Positions 23,340-33,915 of a DNA stretch of 64,000 bases are shown piece after piece. The stretch spans positions 4,228,501 through 4,292,500 of the forward strand of contig OX365944.1 in assembly GCA_947247005.1 (NCBI GenBank), written 5' to 3'. The translations under genes and the position numbers were made by a program. Under the pieces are notes generated by a model. The model was given only the letters and a program-made list of their open reading frames with translations, ran no database searches and had not been told where the DNA came from. How positions within the stretch are numbered: position 1 is the stretch's first letter; each line of letters starts with the position of its first letter. Source of the stretch: Spisula solida (taxonomy: Eukaryota; Mollusca; Bivalvia; Venerida; Mactridae).

Positions 23340-23640
23340 AAGAAAAAAGAAAGGATTCTACGGCCGTAGGGGTTTATTTTTTTATTTATTGACGGATTTT
23401 TAAAATGTTGATATCAAATTAAAGATGACGCTCTGCAGTTTCTAAATATATATGTAAATATATAGTAAAGAAAGAATAACTCATCAAGATAAAATTGACA
23501 AAAAAGAAAGTTTGACAATTGCGATTATTGCCATCCATTTGAAAAATTTATTAAAGTTATGTGTCACGTGATATGTCTAATTACGGAAAATCGCCGTTGG
23601 TACAAATTTTTGTCAAATGCTCGTAGAAATAAAAATCTTT
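23340..23640 (-). mobile_element. Diverged relative of the nested MITE at 6080-6654
   Basis: Inverted and diverged: ACCAACGGCGATTTTC, ATTAGACATATCACGTGACA and TTATCTTGATGAGTTATTCT (minus strand) align in order with 6240-6370. Outer ends differ, so boundaries are approximate. It lies 175 bp upstream of the UPF0488-like start codon. Confidence 0.5.
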
Positions 23641-23814
23641 TTTAAAGATATTTCTTGTTTAAAAAGTAAATCGCATTTGGCACATCGGCTTTCCATAGTT
23701 TTTATTGGAACTCCAATCCCGTCATTGTTCGTCTTAGACGGGTTTTAACGTTGACTTACGTGTATTTAATAGTAATTTAGTGCTATTCTACTAACAATTC
23801 TATTATTTGGCAAA

Positions 23815-23850
23815 ATGAGTTCCAAAGCGAAACAGAAAAGGAAATCAGAT
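23815..23850 (+). CDS. C8orf33-like: UPF0488-like exon 1
   Basis: ATG at 23815 with context CAAAATGA, 12 codons, donor GTGAGTATC, phase 0. Encodes the Lys/Arg-rich start. No upstream ATG in frame is apparent in the preceding UTR. Confidence 0.75.
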
Positions 23851-26800
23851 GTGAGTATCATTGTGTTAAAAAACAGCCAGATAGTCTGATGGTCAAGATA
23901 GTGTTTTAATTTGAGATTGTCATATAATTTCGCGATGTATACAGTTAATTGTCATGTAATTTCGCGACAAATAAATTCCTCCCAACGAGACAAACCACTA
24001 AATAAAATTGTTCTTTAGCTCAATGTAAAGCGAAAATTGTCAGACACAGATTATATCATGTTAAAGTCTATGGCCAGTTGATAGAACTATATCATTGAAA
24101 AGCAGGGAACATGCTAATTGGCATGAAGTATTTATGAATGGTGATGTTAACGATATGTGGGTACAGTTCTCAGATGAGTTCATTGATTGTGTTAAAAAAT
24201 TTGTTCCTAAATCTAAGCCCAAGAAGGGTTTTAAACCTAAGCCGTTATGGATGATTGGTGAAACATTAACACATATTAATAAAAGAAGGCGACATGCTTT
24301 GAGTAAATACTTGGCGACAAGGAGAGATGAGGACTTTGATGCACATAAGCGGGCTAGGAATGTTGTGAATGGGGTGGTGAAGGAGAGTAAGAGGTCTTAC
24401 GAGAAGGCTATTTCACGAAATGTGAAAACTGATCCTAAACAATTCTGGAAATATGTGAAAAATAAGACTAAGTCTTAAACTGGTGTGTTCAATTTGAAGA
24501 AGGATAATGGAGATTTCGTTAAGTCTAATCAAGAGAAGGCTGAAGTTTTGAATACATTCTTCTCTACTGTTTTTACTAAAGAGAATTTGAACAATATACC
24601 GGATATTGAGGATAAGAAAGTTGAACATTTTCTAGAGGACATACACGTAGATGAACTGGTGGTCTTGAAATTGATGGTAGTAAATCAATGGGACCTGATG
24701 ATATTCACCAGTACATTTTAAGAAGTCTAGCTGATACTTTTGTTGAGCCTCTTACACTTATATTTTGTGAGTCGTTGTCTTCTGGTAAACTACCAGTAGC
24801 ATGGAAAGATGCAAGGATCTCACCAATCTTTAAGAAGGGTAGTAAGACCGACCCAGGTTATTACAGACCAGTCAGTCTCACCTCTGTTGTTTGTAAGACT
24901 TTAGAACAGTTAATAAGGAAACATATTATAAATCATATGGATGAAAATAGTTTGTTGTCTAATGAACAGTATGGTTTCCGAGGTAATAGATCGTGTGCAT
25001 TGCAACTTCTACATGTTATGGAGGATTGGGCTGAATAAGTGGATACAAAACAAAGTTGGGATACGTTATACTTGGACCTGGCTAAAGCTTTTGATAAAGT
25101 GTCTCATAAAAGATTGTTGAAGAAAGTATCATCATTTGGTATAAAGGGAAGAGTGTTAAAATGAGAAGAGGATTTCCTACTAGGTCATCGTCATCAATGC
25201 GTTACAGTCAAAGGTAGTGCATCTAGTTGGAAAAGTGTGGATAGTGGTGTACCACAGGGTAGCATACTAGGTCCTGTATTATTTATCATATATGTCAATG
25301 ATGTTACCGAAGTTGTGGATTCAAACATTAAGGTTTTTGCTGATGATACAAAATTATATGCTCCTACATGTGATTCTGATCGTTTACAAGAAGAATTAAA
25401 TTCCCTGTGTATCTGGGCCGAAAAATGGGAACTTAAGTTCAATGTGGACAAATGTAAAGTTATTCACTTTGGCAATGGAAATCCAAATAAACAATATGTT
25501 ATGACAACAACACCAGTAATCGAGACTAATGAAGAGTGTGATCTTGGACGGCAGGAGTTCGGATTTGGAAAAATTAAATCATGAGTGCGTAGCAAGAGTG
25601 ATTTTATTTTCCGCATCTGAATGAGTGCCTGTGTTTTATTCATCGCCAAAATACAAGAAAGAGTTTTTATTTCGATTCTAAACTTGATAATATCCCCTAC
25701 TGTTTAACTGCGCCTATTCCATTTCACCCATTTTACATTGAACATAATTCCACACTGAAATTGAGTGGCTTTTAGCTGGTACATTTACCTCCCTTGATAA
25801 TGAAAATGAGCATCGTAATTTTCTGAAGGAAAGAACACATTTTAAACATTGAATCAATTTTAATAACACAAGTATAAGGTATCTATTGCATGGAATGAAA
25901 AATATAAATGAATTGATAATCAGAAGTTTTTATGAAACGTGGAATCGAGAGTATATTGGAGTTTCTAAAAATAGATGCGTCATTGCTGTAACACTTTATA
26001 CTCGTGCAGCTTGCCTTATTCGCAACTGGTTGAAGTTTTTACTATAAAGTTTACGTTCATTCATAAATATGTCACGTGATACGGGGCGTAAATAGTACCA
26101 GCCATTTTGACAGGTATATTTTGTTGCAGTAATAATACATACCCTGGTTTCCTCTATGCGTATATGGATTTATCCGCAGATTGTGTTAGAATGCCATATT
26201 ATATAAGTTCAATGTCAATTAATATGTGCTAAACAAAGTAATTATGTTGAATATTTCAGAAACCAACCAGTGGTTCGAGCAACAAAGAACAAGAAGCAGC
26301 AACAAATACTGAGGTAAGAATTTACTAAGGTTGAAACATTTTGACTTCATTGCTTTAGCTTTAGTTCCAGCAAAGAATATGATATGTATGATCTTTGGTT
26401 CCAGCAAAATTATAAATAGGATTTTACATTTCAATAGCGGCCCATTGCAACAGATTCGGAAAACATATGTTAGCCCAGTGTAATAATCTGGACCCGCTTA
26501 GTTTTTGCTGGTGCCTTATAGTAATCACTCTATCTTTCTGTCTGTACAAGTCTGAACGAACTTTGGGGAGCAGATCAATTACTTTTTTTTGAAAAGAAGA
26601 TGGCGAAAATATTTATGATATAGGGTTGCAGCAATTTTTTAGAGTATGTCAGGAGTGTTTTTGGGGCTCATACATTTCATATAAATCTGTTTATTACAGA
26701 GTGAGTCACAACTGGAGAAGTTTGACCATGAGTTAACATGGTGCATTGAACAGTTACAGCTAGGTCTGGACACACAGAATCCCTCCTCCAAACAAGGTAC

Positions 26801-29800
26801 CGCTACATTTGTATTCTCAAACTTTACTGCTTATTTTACTGCTTCATATTACATGGCAGGGCTTTTTTTCCTTGTATAACAGGGGCCATTTACAGGTGGC
26901 TTCCACTCAGGAAAATTCTTTAAAATCATGCAGTTTTCCCCTAAAATCCAATTTAGATCAAGTTTTTTCTTCCCCTTTTGCAAAAATTGTGAGTTATTTT
27001 CCCCCTAATTCTAAGAATTCCCTTCCTGTTGAAAAAAGCCATGCATGATGTCTCAAGGAAACTAAAAGGTCATATTATTTTTGCCCCCATCTGAAGATGT
27101 CCCAGTACATGTATATTGTTTATCTCATGTCAGTCAGCTTTTGTGTCTTATTGATTGAATAGTTTCCAACCAGTTACTTGAGAACCGTTGGGCCTTGGAT
27201 CATCAAGTTTAATAGAGAGGTATGACATCTACAGTAGATGACCCCTATTGAATGTTTGGTAAGTAGGTCAAGGTAACAGTGACCTTTGATAGCAAAATGG
27301 AGCAGACTGGTTTCCCAACAATAATAAAAGAACTTTGGGATAGAAATCTTCAAACTTTACTATGAGGTTGGTCATAATCAGTAGATGACTGCTAATAATT
27401 TTGAGGTCAAAGGCAAAGTTTGTTGTACCTTCAACTACAGAAAATAACTTAAAAGTTGGGGTCAGTAGAGTACTAATTGATAAATAATATCTGGAAAACT
27501 GGTTTGTTGATTGTATTGTGGTTGAAAAATGGTGAAGAATTTGCTGCGTTTTTAAGTTTCCTGCAATGTCCATATACAGTCAACTCTCGTTATCTCGAAC
27601 TCGCTTATATCGAATTTTCCGTTATGTCGAAGTTTTTTCAAGTCCCGATTTTTCTCCTTCTTTGTCTATATGAAATCTCGAGACCCATCTCGAAGTTTCG
27701 GCTCGAATTCGGCTCGAATTTTTCGTTATGTCGAATTATTTTTTGGTCCCGATTAACCAATTTGCACTTTAGATCTATTGTTCATCTCGAAGTCGGGTCG
27801 AAGTCTGATCGTATTCGACTAGCGTCGAATGTTTTTCACACTTCGCCAGTCTGAAATCTTCGATTTACCTGTAATTTTCGCACCTTCCATTGTTGAACAA
27901 ATATTTGTTTGCAACAATTTGCGCAAACATGTCATAAAGCTTCGGGTTACGTACTAACATCAATAAACATGTCATCTCGAACAATTGTTTGTAAAAATAA
28001 TAATTAAAATAAAATGCATTTTCTCGAGGAGGAATACATGTACATAAATATCACAACAAGCAATTCTCACGAATATGTCGTTCTTACGACCGTAACAATA
28101 TGGCGGCGTAAAATGACAGAAACTGGAAAACTTGCAACTTCGATGCCGAAAATTCTATCTCGAATTTTCGTTATGTCGAAGTAATTTCCACGGTCCCGTG
28201 AAATTCGAGATAACGAGAGTCGACTGTAAATGTTTTTTAGCACTTTTGCAACAACCTAATTTCGCTAAATTCTCTGCGAAACTTAATCGCGCAGAATAGT
28301 TTCTTGGTTTACAGTAGACTGATACAATAGTGACAGGTTTCCTTCAAATAGTTTGTGTCCTGTTTATGTTCTAGGTAGGTTACATTTTAGTATTTACACC
28401 TGCATATTATTTATTACAGCACAGGAAGCTACTAAAATTCTGAAGATTTTGTTAAGTGCTAAAGCTCCCTTGATCAAAAAGAGGCAAGCTATGAGAAATT
28501 CATTTGGTGACTACAGGAAGAAAATGGCCGACATGGAGAAAAAGAGCATTCAAGGTAGTCACTAGTGTGATTATATCTAATATGATAAAATAATTTACTG
28601 AGTCTAATACTTGAGGAATGTAGAGCTACCTCTACCCCAGCCAGTATGTTCATAAGAAACTATAGTAAAGAAGTTTATTATAAAATGCTAGTGGTAAGAA
28701 TCTGTCAACGCTTCCAACAGTTCACTGTTAAAAGTCATATCATTCATTGTAAAAAATTAAGATTATCAGGAGATGTCCAAGGTGTCATGCTGTACTGTAC
28801 AAGTGGTTGAGTTAGCAACATTCCCTAACATTTCCTTGAGCATAAATTTTGGCATACAAACAACACTATGAAGAAATACGAAAACTTGCTAATATTTCAG
28901 TATGCAAAATGTCTTAAATTCAAAATTTGCTAATTTTTTATCCTCATGAAATATTCACTTATATGATATGGAGACAGTCCATCAACTGAGTGTTTGTAAA
29001 TTCATTTTGTTTACTGTACAGTAGGTAAGTTGTTCTACAGAATGATCAAGTGATGTTTTGGCTCCCTCTAAAAATTAAGAAAATCCAAAATTGTTAATGT
29101 CACAATAATATTTATGCTCTCCTTTGAAGAAGAGGGGTATATTATTTTGCTATTGACGGTCTGTCAGTCTGTTAACCAAATGGTTCTAGATCAGTAGCTT
29201 AAGAACGGTTTCCCCAAGGATCTTGAAACTTTACATGGAGGTTGGCCATCAATAGTAGATGACATCTATTGAATTGGAGGTCAGTTGGTCAAAGGTCAAT
29301 GTTACCTTTGACATGTATAAATAGACCAAAATGGTTTCTGATCTATAACTCAAGAACAGTTTACCGGTAGCTCAGGATCTTCAAACTTTATATCGAGGTT
29401 GGTCATCAACAGTAGAAGGCCCCTATTGATTTTGCAGTCAGAAGGTCATGGGCGCCATGACTTTAAACATTTCTGACTATTGAGCTGCCATAGGGGCTTA
29501 CATGTTTAATAAACATCTCTTGATAAATCTTCTTTTATATTTTACAGCTTTACGGAAAAGCACAGTGGCTCCTGTACAGTCTACTGTCCAGAAGTCCCAG
29601 TTCTTTAAGAAGAGTTCATTTTCTGCTAGGGATAATACAATGACCTTTGAGAATGGTTCAATAAATACAAACCAGTCTAGTGAGATTGTGGAACATATAT
29701 GTGAGAACCAGTCAGACGGCGGCGTATCAGTGAATCCTGTGTCAGATTTGAGCTCAAATTTTCAGTTCAGGTTCAAAATAGACAACAATGAATTTGGCAA

Positions 29801-29930
29801 CGACAATGGAACGTCTGTGTGTGATATTAAAAATAACTCTTCAACTAAAGAGGTCCTAAAAGAACAAACTCCAGGTGTATATCATAAAAGTGATAATTCA
29901 TTTAGATTTAGTTTTGCAATACCTGAATAA
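23815..29930 (+). CDS. C8orf33-like: UPF0488 / C8orf33-like protein (five exons, complete)
   Basis: Exons 23815-23850, 26260-26313, 26700-26796, 28420-28554 and 29548-29930 join in one frame (705 nt, 234 aa plus stop), close to the 229 aa of human C8orf33. Hallmarks are a short lysine-rich N-terminus (KAKQKRK), the block ELTWCIEQLQLGL in exon 3 matching the family's ELxWCxEQLxLGL, a helix with LIKKRQAMRNSFGDYR in exon 4 (family: KRQxMxxxFGDYR), and a C-terminus FRFSFAIPE like the family's EFRFNFF. The middle is Ser/Asn-rich and probably disordered. Molecular function is unknown; the basic N-terminus would fit a nuclear or RNA-associated protein, but that is inference. Intron 1 carries a dead LINE and intron 3 a pogo-like MITE. 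Confidence 0.88.
24080..25595 (+). pseudogene. Dead non-LTR reverse transcriptase fragment (in intron 1 of the UPF0488-like gene)
   Basis: Translates to a jockey/CR1-like ORF2 middle. It has a linker with RRRHALSKY and QFWKYVKNK, RT fingers with SPIFKKGSK and YYRPVSLTS, motif A AKAFDKVSH (about 25080-25110), motif B GVPQGSILGP (about 25248-25277), motif C FADDTKLY (about 25336-25360) and motif D WELKFNVDKCKVIHFG. It lacks the endonuclease and the C-terminus and breaks off after NEECDLG near 25545. Stops at 24476-24478, 25036-25038 and near 25160, plus a frameshift near 24660-24690, show it is inactive. It has the same orientation as the host gene. Type-1 LINE is certain; clade is uncertain. 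Confidence 0.85.
26260..26313 (+). CDS. C8orf33-like: UPF0488-like exon 2
   Basis: 54 nt, acceptor ATATTTCAG, donor GTAAGAAT, phase 0. Encodes a Ser/Glu/Ala/Asn linker. Confidence 0.75.
26700..26796 (+). CDS. C8orf33-like: UPF0488-like exon 3
   Basis: 97 nt, acceptor TTATTACAG, donor GTACCG, exits in phase 1. Encodes the most conserved family block, WCIEQLQLGL. Confidence 0.85.
27150..27470 (+). mobile_element. Modular dispersed repeat, family E, diverged copy
   Basis: Two diverged modules with CTTCAAACTTTA / GAGGTTGGTCATAATCAGTAGATGAC and GACCCCTATTGA-type words also found at 29113-29510 and 54958-55195. Lies in intron 3 of the UPF0488-like gene. Confidence 0.55.
27577..28226. mobile_element. 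Pogo/Tigger-like MITE, 650 bp
   Basis: Left end CAGTCAACTCTCGTTATCTC and right end (inverted) CAGTCGACTCTCGTTATCTC, flanked by TA (27575-27576, 28227-28228). Subterminal repeats of TTCGTTATGTCGAA / TCTCGAA in both orientations recur. No transposase frame. Lies in intron 3 of the UPF0488-like gene. Confidence 0.85.
28420..28554 (+). CDS. C8orf33-like: UPF0488-like exon 4
   Basis: 135 nt, acceptor TTATTACAG, donor GTAGTC, phase 1 in and out. Encodes a charged helical segment with SFGDYRKKM. Confidence 0.85.
29113..29510 (+). mobile_element. Modular dispersed repeat, family E (two modules)
   Basis: Begins GAAGAAGAGGGGTATATTAT and has two modules starting ACCAAATGGTT (29176) and ACCAAAATGGTT (about 29327), about 152 bp apart. 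It ends ATAAACATCTCTTG. It abuts the last intron boundary of the UPF0488-like gene, 40 bases before exon 5. A one-module copy is at 54958-55195. Confidence 0.65.
29548..29930 (+). CDS. C8orf33-like: UPF0488-like exon 5 (terminal)
   Basis: 383 coding nt from acceptor TTTTACAG to TAA at 29928-29930. Mostly Ser/Asn-rich, ending in the conserved FRFSF motif. The nearest AATAAA downstream is at 30560-30565, which would give a 3' UTR of about 650 nt. Confidence 0.85.
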
Positions 29931-30334
29931 ATGTTTACACCAATTTTTGTGTTCTTCTTCTTATCATGTCTCCCACATATAGTGATGGGGATATATTGAT
30001 TTTGTGCTGGAAGTTTCAATGGATGGATATCACAAAATTTTTCCATGCATGTTCTCCTTAACAAGTGGTCAAATTTCAATGAACTTCACATGAATTCTTG
30101 GTACCAAGCCTAGTTAAGTTGTGTATATTGTCTAAAAATAATGTCTAGACGATTATTGCCCTTTATTTTTTTCCTGAACCACTTGTCTGATTTCGATGAA
30201 ACTTCACAAGAATAATTGGTACCAATCCTAGTTGTGCAACAATACAATACAGTACAGTTCAGTGCAACAACATGACAACACAACATCTCCCTGACGGGTG
30301 AAATTACCTCCCTTTTCATATATTTGTTGGATGT

Positions 30335-30475
30335 CCTTGGTTTGAAACCCAGAGGTAGTCTCACGTGTATCGGTGCTATAAACGGGGCATATATAATGCC
30401 CAAAGTGACTTTTCAGCAAGAGCTAGGGCAGAGCGCCCAGATTCCTTGTATTTAATTGCACAAACTTTCCGTCGA
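30335..30475 (+). mobile_element. SINE body, copy 2
   Basis: CCCAGAGGTAGTCTCACGTG, GTATCGGTGCTATAAACGGG, GAGCTAGGGCAGAG and CAGATTCCTTGTATT follow the same order as in the SINE at 150-390 and at 56455-56560. The tRNA head is poor or missing. Confidence 0.55.
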
Positions 30476-30559
30476 AGCCAGAGGTTATTTCAACTTCTTA
30501 ACCAATTCAGCATGGATTAAACCAAATGGCCATGCACTACGACTCTCTTAGTCCAACAC

Positions 30560-30565
30560 AATAAA
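30560..30565 (+). terminator. Candidate polyadenylation signal of the UPF0488-like gene
   Basis: AATAAA, the first clear hexamer after the stop codon at 29930. Use is inferred. Confidence 0.3.
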
Positions 30566-30839
30566 ACACACCAAAAACCCCTAACATATTCTAAGTGAAA
30601 TATATACGCTAACAGAGTTTGTATTATAAAAGTACGCTTTTTATTGTCAAGGCAACATGGTCATTATTTGTTGCCTTATGTGTCAGCTGTATGCCAAGAG
30701 TTGGACATATAGGTTGAAAATAAAAATGTTACCAGTAATTCTCTTGTTAGGTGCTCAGCGTAAAGGGAATAAGAGATGTTTGTAAAACACATATACCCCC
30801 ATGGCAGCCAAATAGTCAGAAATGGTGAAGGTCTCAAAC

Positions 30840-32030
30840 AAGGCTGTTCTGGAGAGGTTGTTGCTGCAGACAGGGTTGTTATGGAGAGGTTGTTGCTGCA
30901 GACAGGGCTGTTATGGAAAGGTTGTTGCTGAAGACAGGGCTGTTCTGGAGAGGTTGATGCTGAAGACGAGGCTGTTCTCGAGAGGTTATTGCTGAAGACA
31001 AGGCTGTTCTGGAGAGGTTGTTGCTGAAGACAGGGCTGCTATGGAGAGGTTTTTGCTGCAGACAAGGCTGTTCTGGAGAGGTTATTGCTGAAGACAATGC
31101 TGTTCTGGAGAGGTTGTTGCTGAAGACAAGGCTGTTCTAGAGAGGTTGTTGCTGCAGACATGGCTGTTATGGAGAGGTTGTTGCTGAAGACAGGGCTGTT
31201 ATGGAGAGGTTGTTGTTGCAGACAGGGCTGTTATGGAGAGGTTGTTGCTGAAGACAGGGCTGTTATGGAGAGGTTGTTGCTGAAGACAAGGCTGTTATGG
31301 AGAGGTTGATGCTGAAGACAGGGCTGTTATGGAGAGGTTGTTGCTGAAGACAGGGCTGTTATGGAGAGGTTGTTGCTGAAGACAAGGCTGTTATGGAGAG
31401 GTTGTTGCTGAAGACAGGGCTGTTATGGAGAGGTTGTTGTTGCAGACAGGGCTGTTATGGAGAGGTTGTTGCTGAAGACAGGGCTGTTATGGAGAGGTTG
31501 TTGCTGCAGACAGGGCTGTTATGGAGAGGTTGTTGCTGAAGATGGGGCTGTTATGGAGAGGTTGCTGAAAACAATGCTGTTATGGTGAGGTTTTTGCTGA
31601 AGACCAGGCTGTTACGGAGAGGTTTTTGCTGCAGACAGGGCTGTTATGGTGAGGTTTTTGCTGAAGACAAGGCTGTTATGGAGAGGTTTTTGCTGCAGAC
31701 ATGGCTGTTTTCAAGAGGTTGTTGCTGAATACAAGGCTGTTCTGGAGAAGTTGTTGCTGAATACATGACTGTTCTGGAGAGGTTGTTGCTGCAGACAAGG
31801 CTGTTTTGGAGGGGTTGTTGCTGAAGACGGCTGTTCTGGAGAGGTTGTTGCTGCAGACAAGGCTGTTTTGGAGGGGTTGTTGCTGAAGACGGCTGTTCTG
31901 GAGAGGTTGTTGCTGCAGACAAGGCTGTTTTGGAGAGGTTGTTGCTGAAGACAGGGCTGTCCTGGAGAGGGTGTTGCTGCAGACAAGGCTGTTTTGGAGA
32001 AGTTGTTGCTGAAGACGTGGCTGCTATGGA
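30840..32030. repeat. 33-bp minisatellite (about 36 copies)
   Basis: Unit GCTGTTATGGAGAGGTTGTT + GCTGAAGACAGGG, with TTATGG/TTCTGG and GAAGAC/GCAGAC variants. The unit is a multiple of three, so minus-strand frames read through as Gln/Ser/Asn/Pro-rich peptides in more than one frame. No start context, splice site or flanking domain supports coding, so I treat the frames as artefacts. Confidence 0.9.
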
Positions 32031-32368
32031 AGTGAGTGCACCGACACTGTATTTGGTCGACGGCATTTAGCTGTGCAGACTGTACGAGTTACGTCCCTTT
32101 TTGAAAAATTCGCCATTTGCTCTGTTAATTAGGTAAAAATGCAAAATTCGTTATCTCACCGTAATCTGTGTTAATATGTCTTTTATAATTGTAATTTGCG
32201 TGCAAAAAGTTTATTATTTTCTAATGATATGCTCCTTTTAATTATCTGTTGAGCGCGTTCAAGATTATTGCTTTGTCTTTTGACGGTTGAAACAAAGACC
32301 TAAATATTTAACAAAATCATCAATTTCATGAAGTACAGCGTCCGTCTAGCATATATATGCAACCTGTA

Positions 32369-33193
32369 CTGGTTAGCGAGCAGTTTCCGACAATTTTTGC
32401 ATGTTTTCTCACTTTCTGGGATACGATGTGGTTTTGAAGAAAATAATTTACCTTTTAATAATCCTGGGCTCAAGTCCGATATATTTGTCACTTTTTTGGT
32501 ACTTTTAACGTAACCCAGTGTACTGTAATTGGGGCCACAAAGGGGTCACTATTTTAGGCCATTAATTGGATGAAGAGTAGCAGTAGCCGACATTTCGCAT
32601 TTATTTACTAATTATACTTTATTGTTCCCGTAGTGAGACTATAAAATAAGTGGAATTAACTCCTATTGACTGTACATATTGTTTAAGAGTTGTCTATCGT
32701 AGTTTACAGTGCACGCAGACAGCGATTAAAGTTGTATAGTCATATCGTTTTCCAATTAGTAAAAAACTCTGACGTCAATTAGTAAGACGTCAATAACGAC
32801 GTATTTTGTCAATATTACTCTTTTGCCGACTTCCGTTTTGGGTCGCCGATTTCGTTGCTGCCTGTTGTAAGCTAAAATTAGCTTTATCAACAACTCGGGC
32901 AATCTCATGGCTATAAATAGACGAACTTGTTTGTTTCATTGCGCATGAGCATTTTTCGTGAACAGTTGATCCCCCAGCAAAAGAGGTGAAAATTATCATT
33001 GTATTACGTGTACCGGGTATTTCTTGATTTTGTTTTTTTTTATTTACGTGAATTGTATTATTTTGCCACTACCTTGTTGCTATGATGTAGTTCTTTAATT
33101 ATATTCTTCACTTTAATTGAAAAGCTACGCTGAAATACGAAAAAATATCAAATGTTGGATACTGCTCGTTGTCGGAAACTACTCGCCAACCAG
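32369..33193. mobile_element. TA-flanked inverted-repeat element with coding-like segments, 825 bp
   Basis: Left end CTGGTTAGCGAGCAGTTTCC and right end (inverted) CTGGTTGGCGAGTAGTTTCC, about 25 bp, flanked by TA at 32367-32368 and 33194-33195. The terminal repeats read CRKLLANQ on either strand (outward on the right, inward on the left). A minus-strand frame at 32790-32999 (69 codons) lies inside. No transposase motif recognised. Confidence 0.6.
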
Positions 33194-33310
33194 TAGCCTA
33201 CTAAATACATTCCTTTTTATGTGCATATTTTTTTTCGTGATTATTTAACAAAAATTTGCATACTGAACTTGCCATCTTGGAATCTTCATTCAATTATTTT
33301 GTTAATCTAC

Positions 33311-33915
33311 CAGAGACTATAGATATAGAGGATATTTGTTTGTTTTGATTGAATATGGTTTATATCTCATCGTGTAGAGATAAAATTCAATATTTTCAAG
33401 AGCGCGTAGCGCGAGTGAAAATATTAAAATTTTATCACTACAAGATGAGATATTAACCATATTCAATCAAAACAAACAAATATTCTATTTATTTAATGCT
33501 TTTATGGTGTCAAAACTGGTACTATTTATGCCAAATTACCACTGTGGTTAGGCTACGTATGAATATGTTATTCCATTCATATTTTTCACTTCAAAATCCG
33601 CCATCTTGGATTATAGTGAATAGGTGAAAACGACTTTTTTGAGAATTTTGCATTAAATCATACACCTACTTGTAGGAAATGGTCTAAGTAAGAATAAAAA
33701 AAACCCGCATGACATGTTTCCGTTTAGTAATAAAAAAGTTACAGACATTTTAGTGTTGAGATTTTGGTAAATTAATGTAGTCCCTGTGAGGGGGCGGAGC
33801 TTATATCAGTCACATTGTAGGTGATAACCAGTGACTGATATAGGTTTTATTTCACTGATAGAACTCCATATCTCATCAGTTAGCATTAAATAAAACGTGA
33901 TATCTATAGTCTCTG
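33311..33915. mobile_element. Inverted-repeat element with an internal long hairpin, 605 bp
   Basis: Ends CAGAGACTATAGATAT and ATATCTATAGTCTCTG are perfect inverted repeats. Inside, 33331-33399 and 33416-33484 form a second inverted repeat with arms of about 65 nt around a GCGCGTAGCGCG loop. No clear target duplication or coding capacity. Confidence 0.65.

Noticed and set aside
27477..27854. 125-codon plus-strand frame
   Set aside because: It runs through the terminal and subterminal repeats of the pogo-like MITE and does not resemble a transposase.
31644..32066. Gln/Ser/Asn/Pro-rich 140-codon frame resembling a repetitive structural protein
   Set aside because: It lies within the 33-bp minisatellite, is equally open in another frame, and lacks a signal peptide, splice sites or flanking coding exons.
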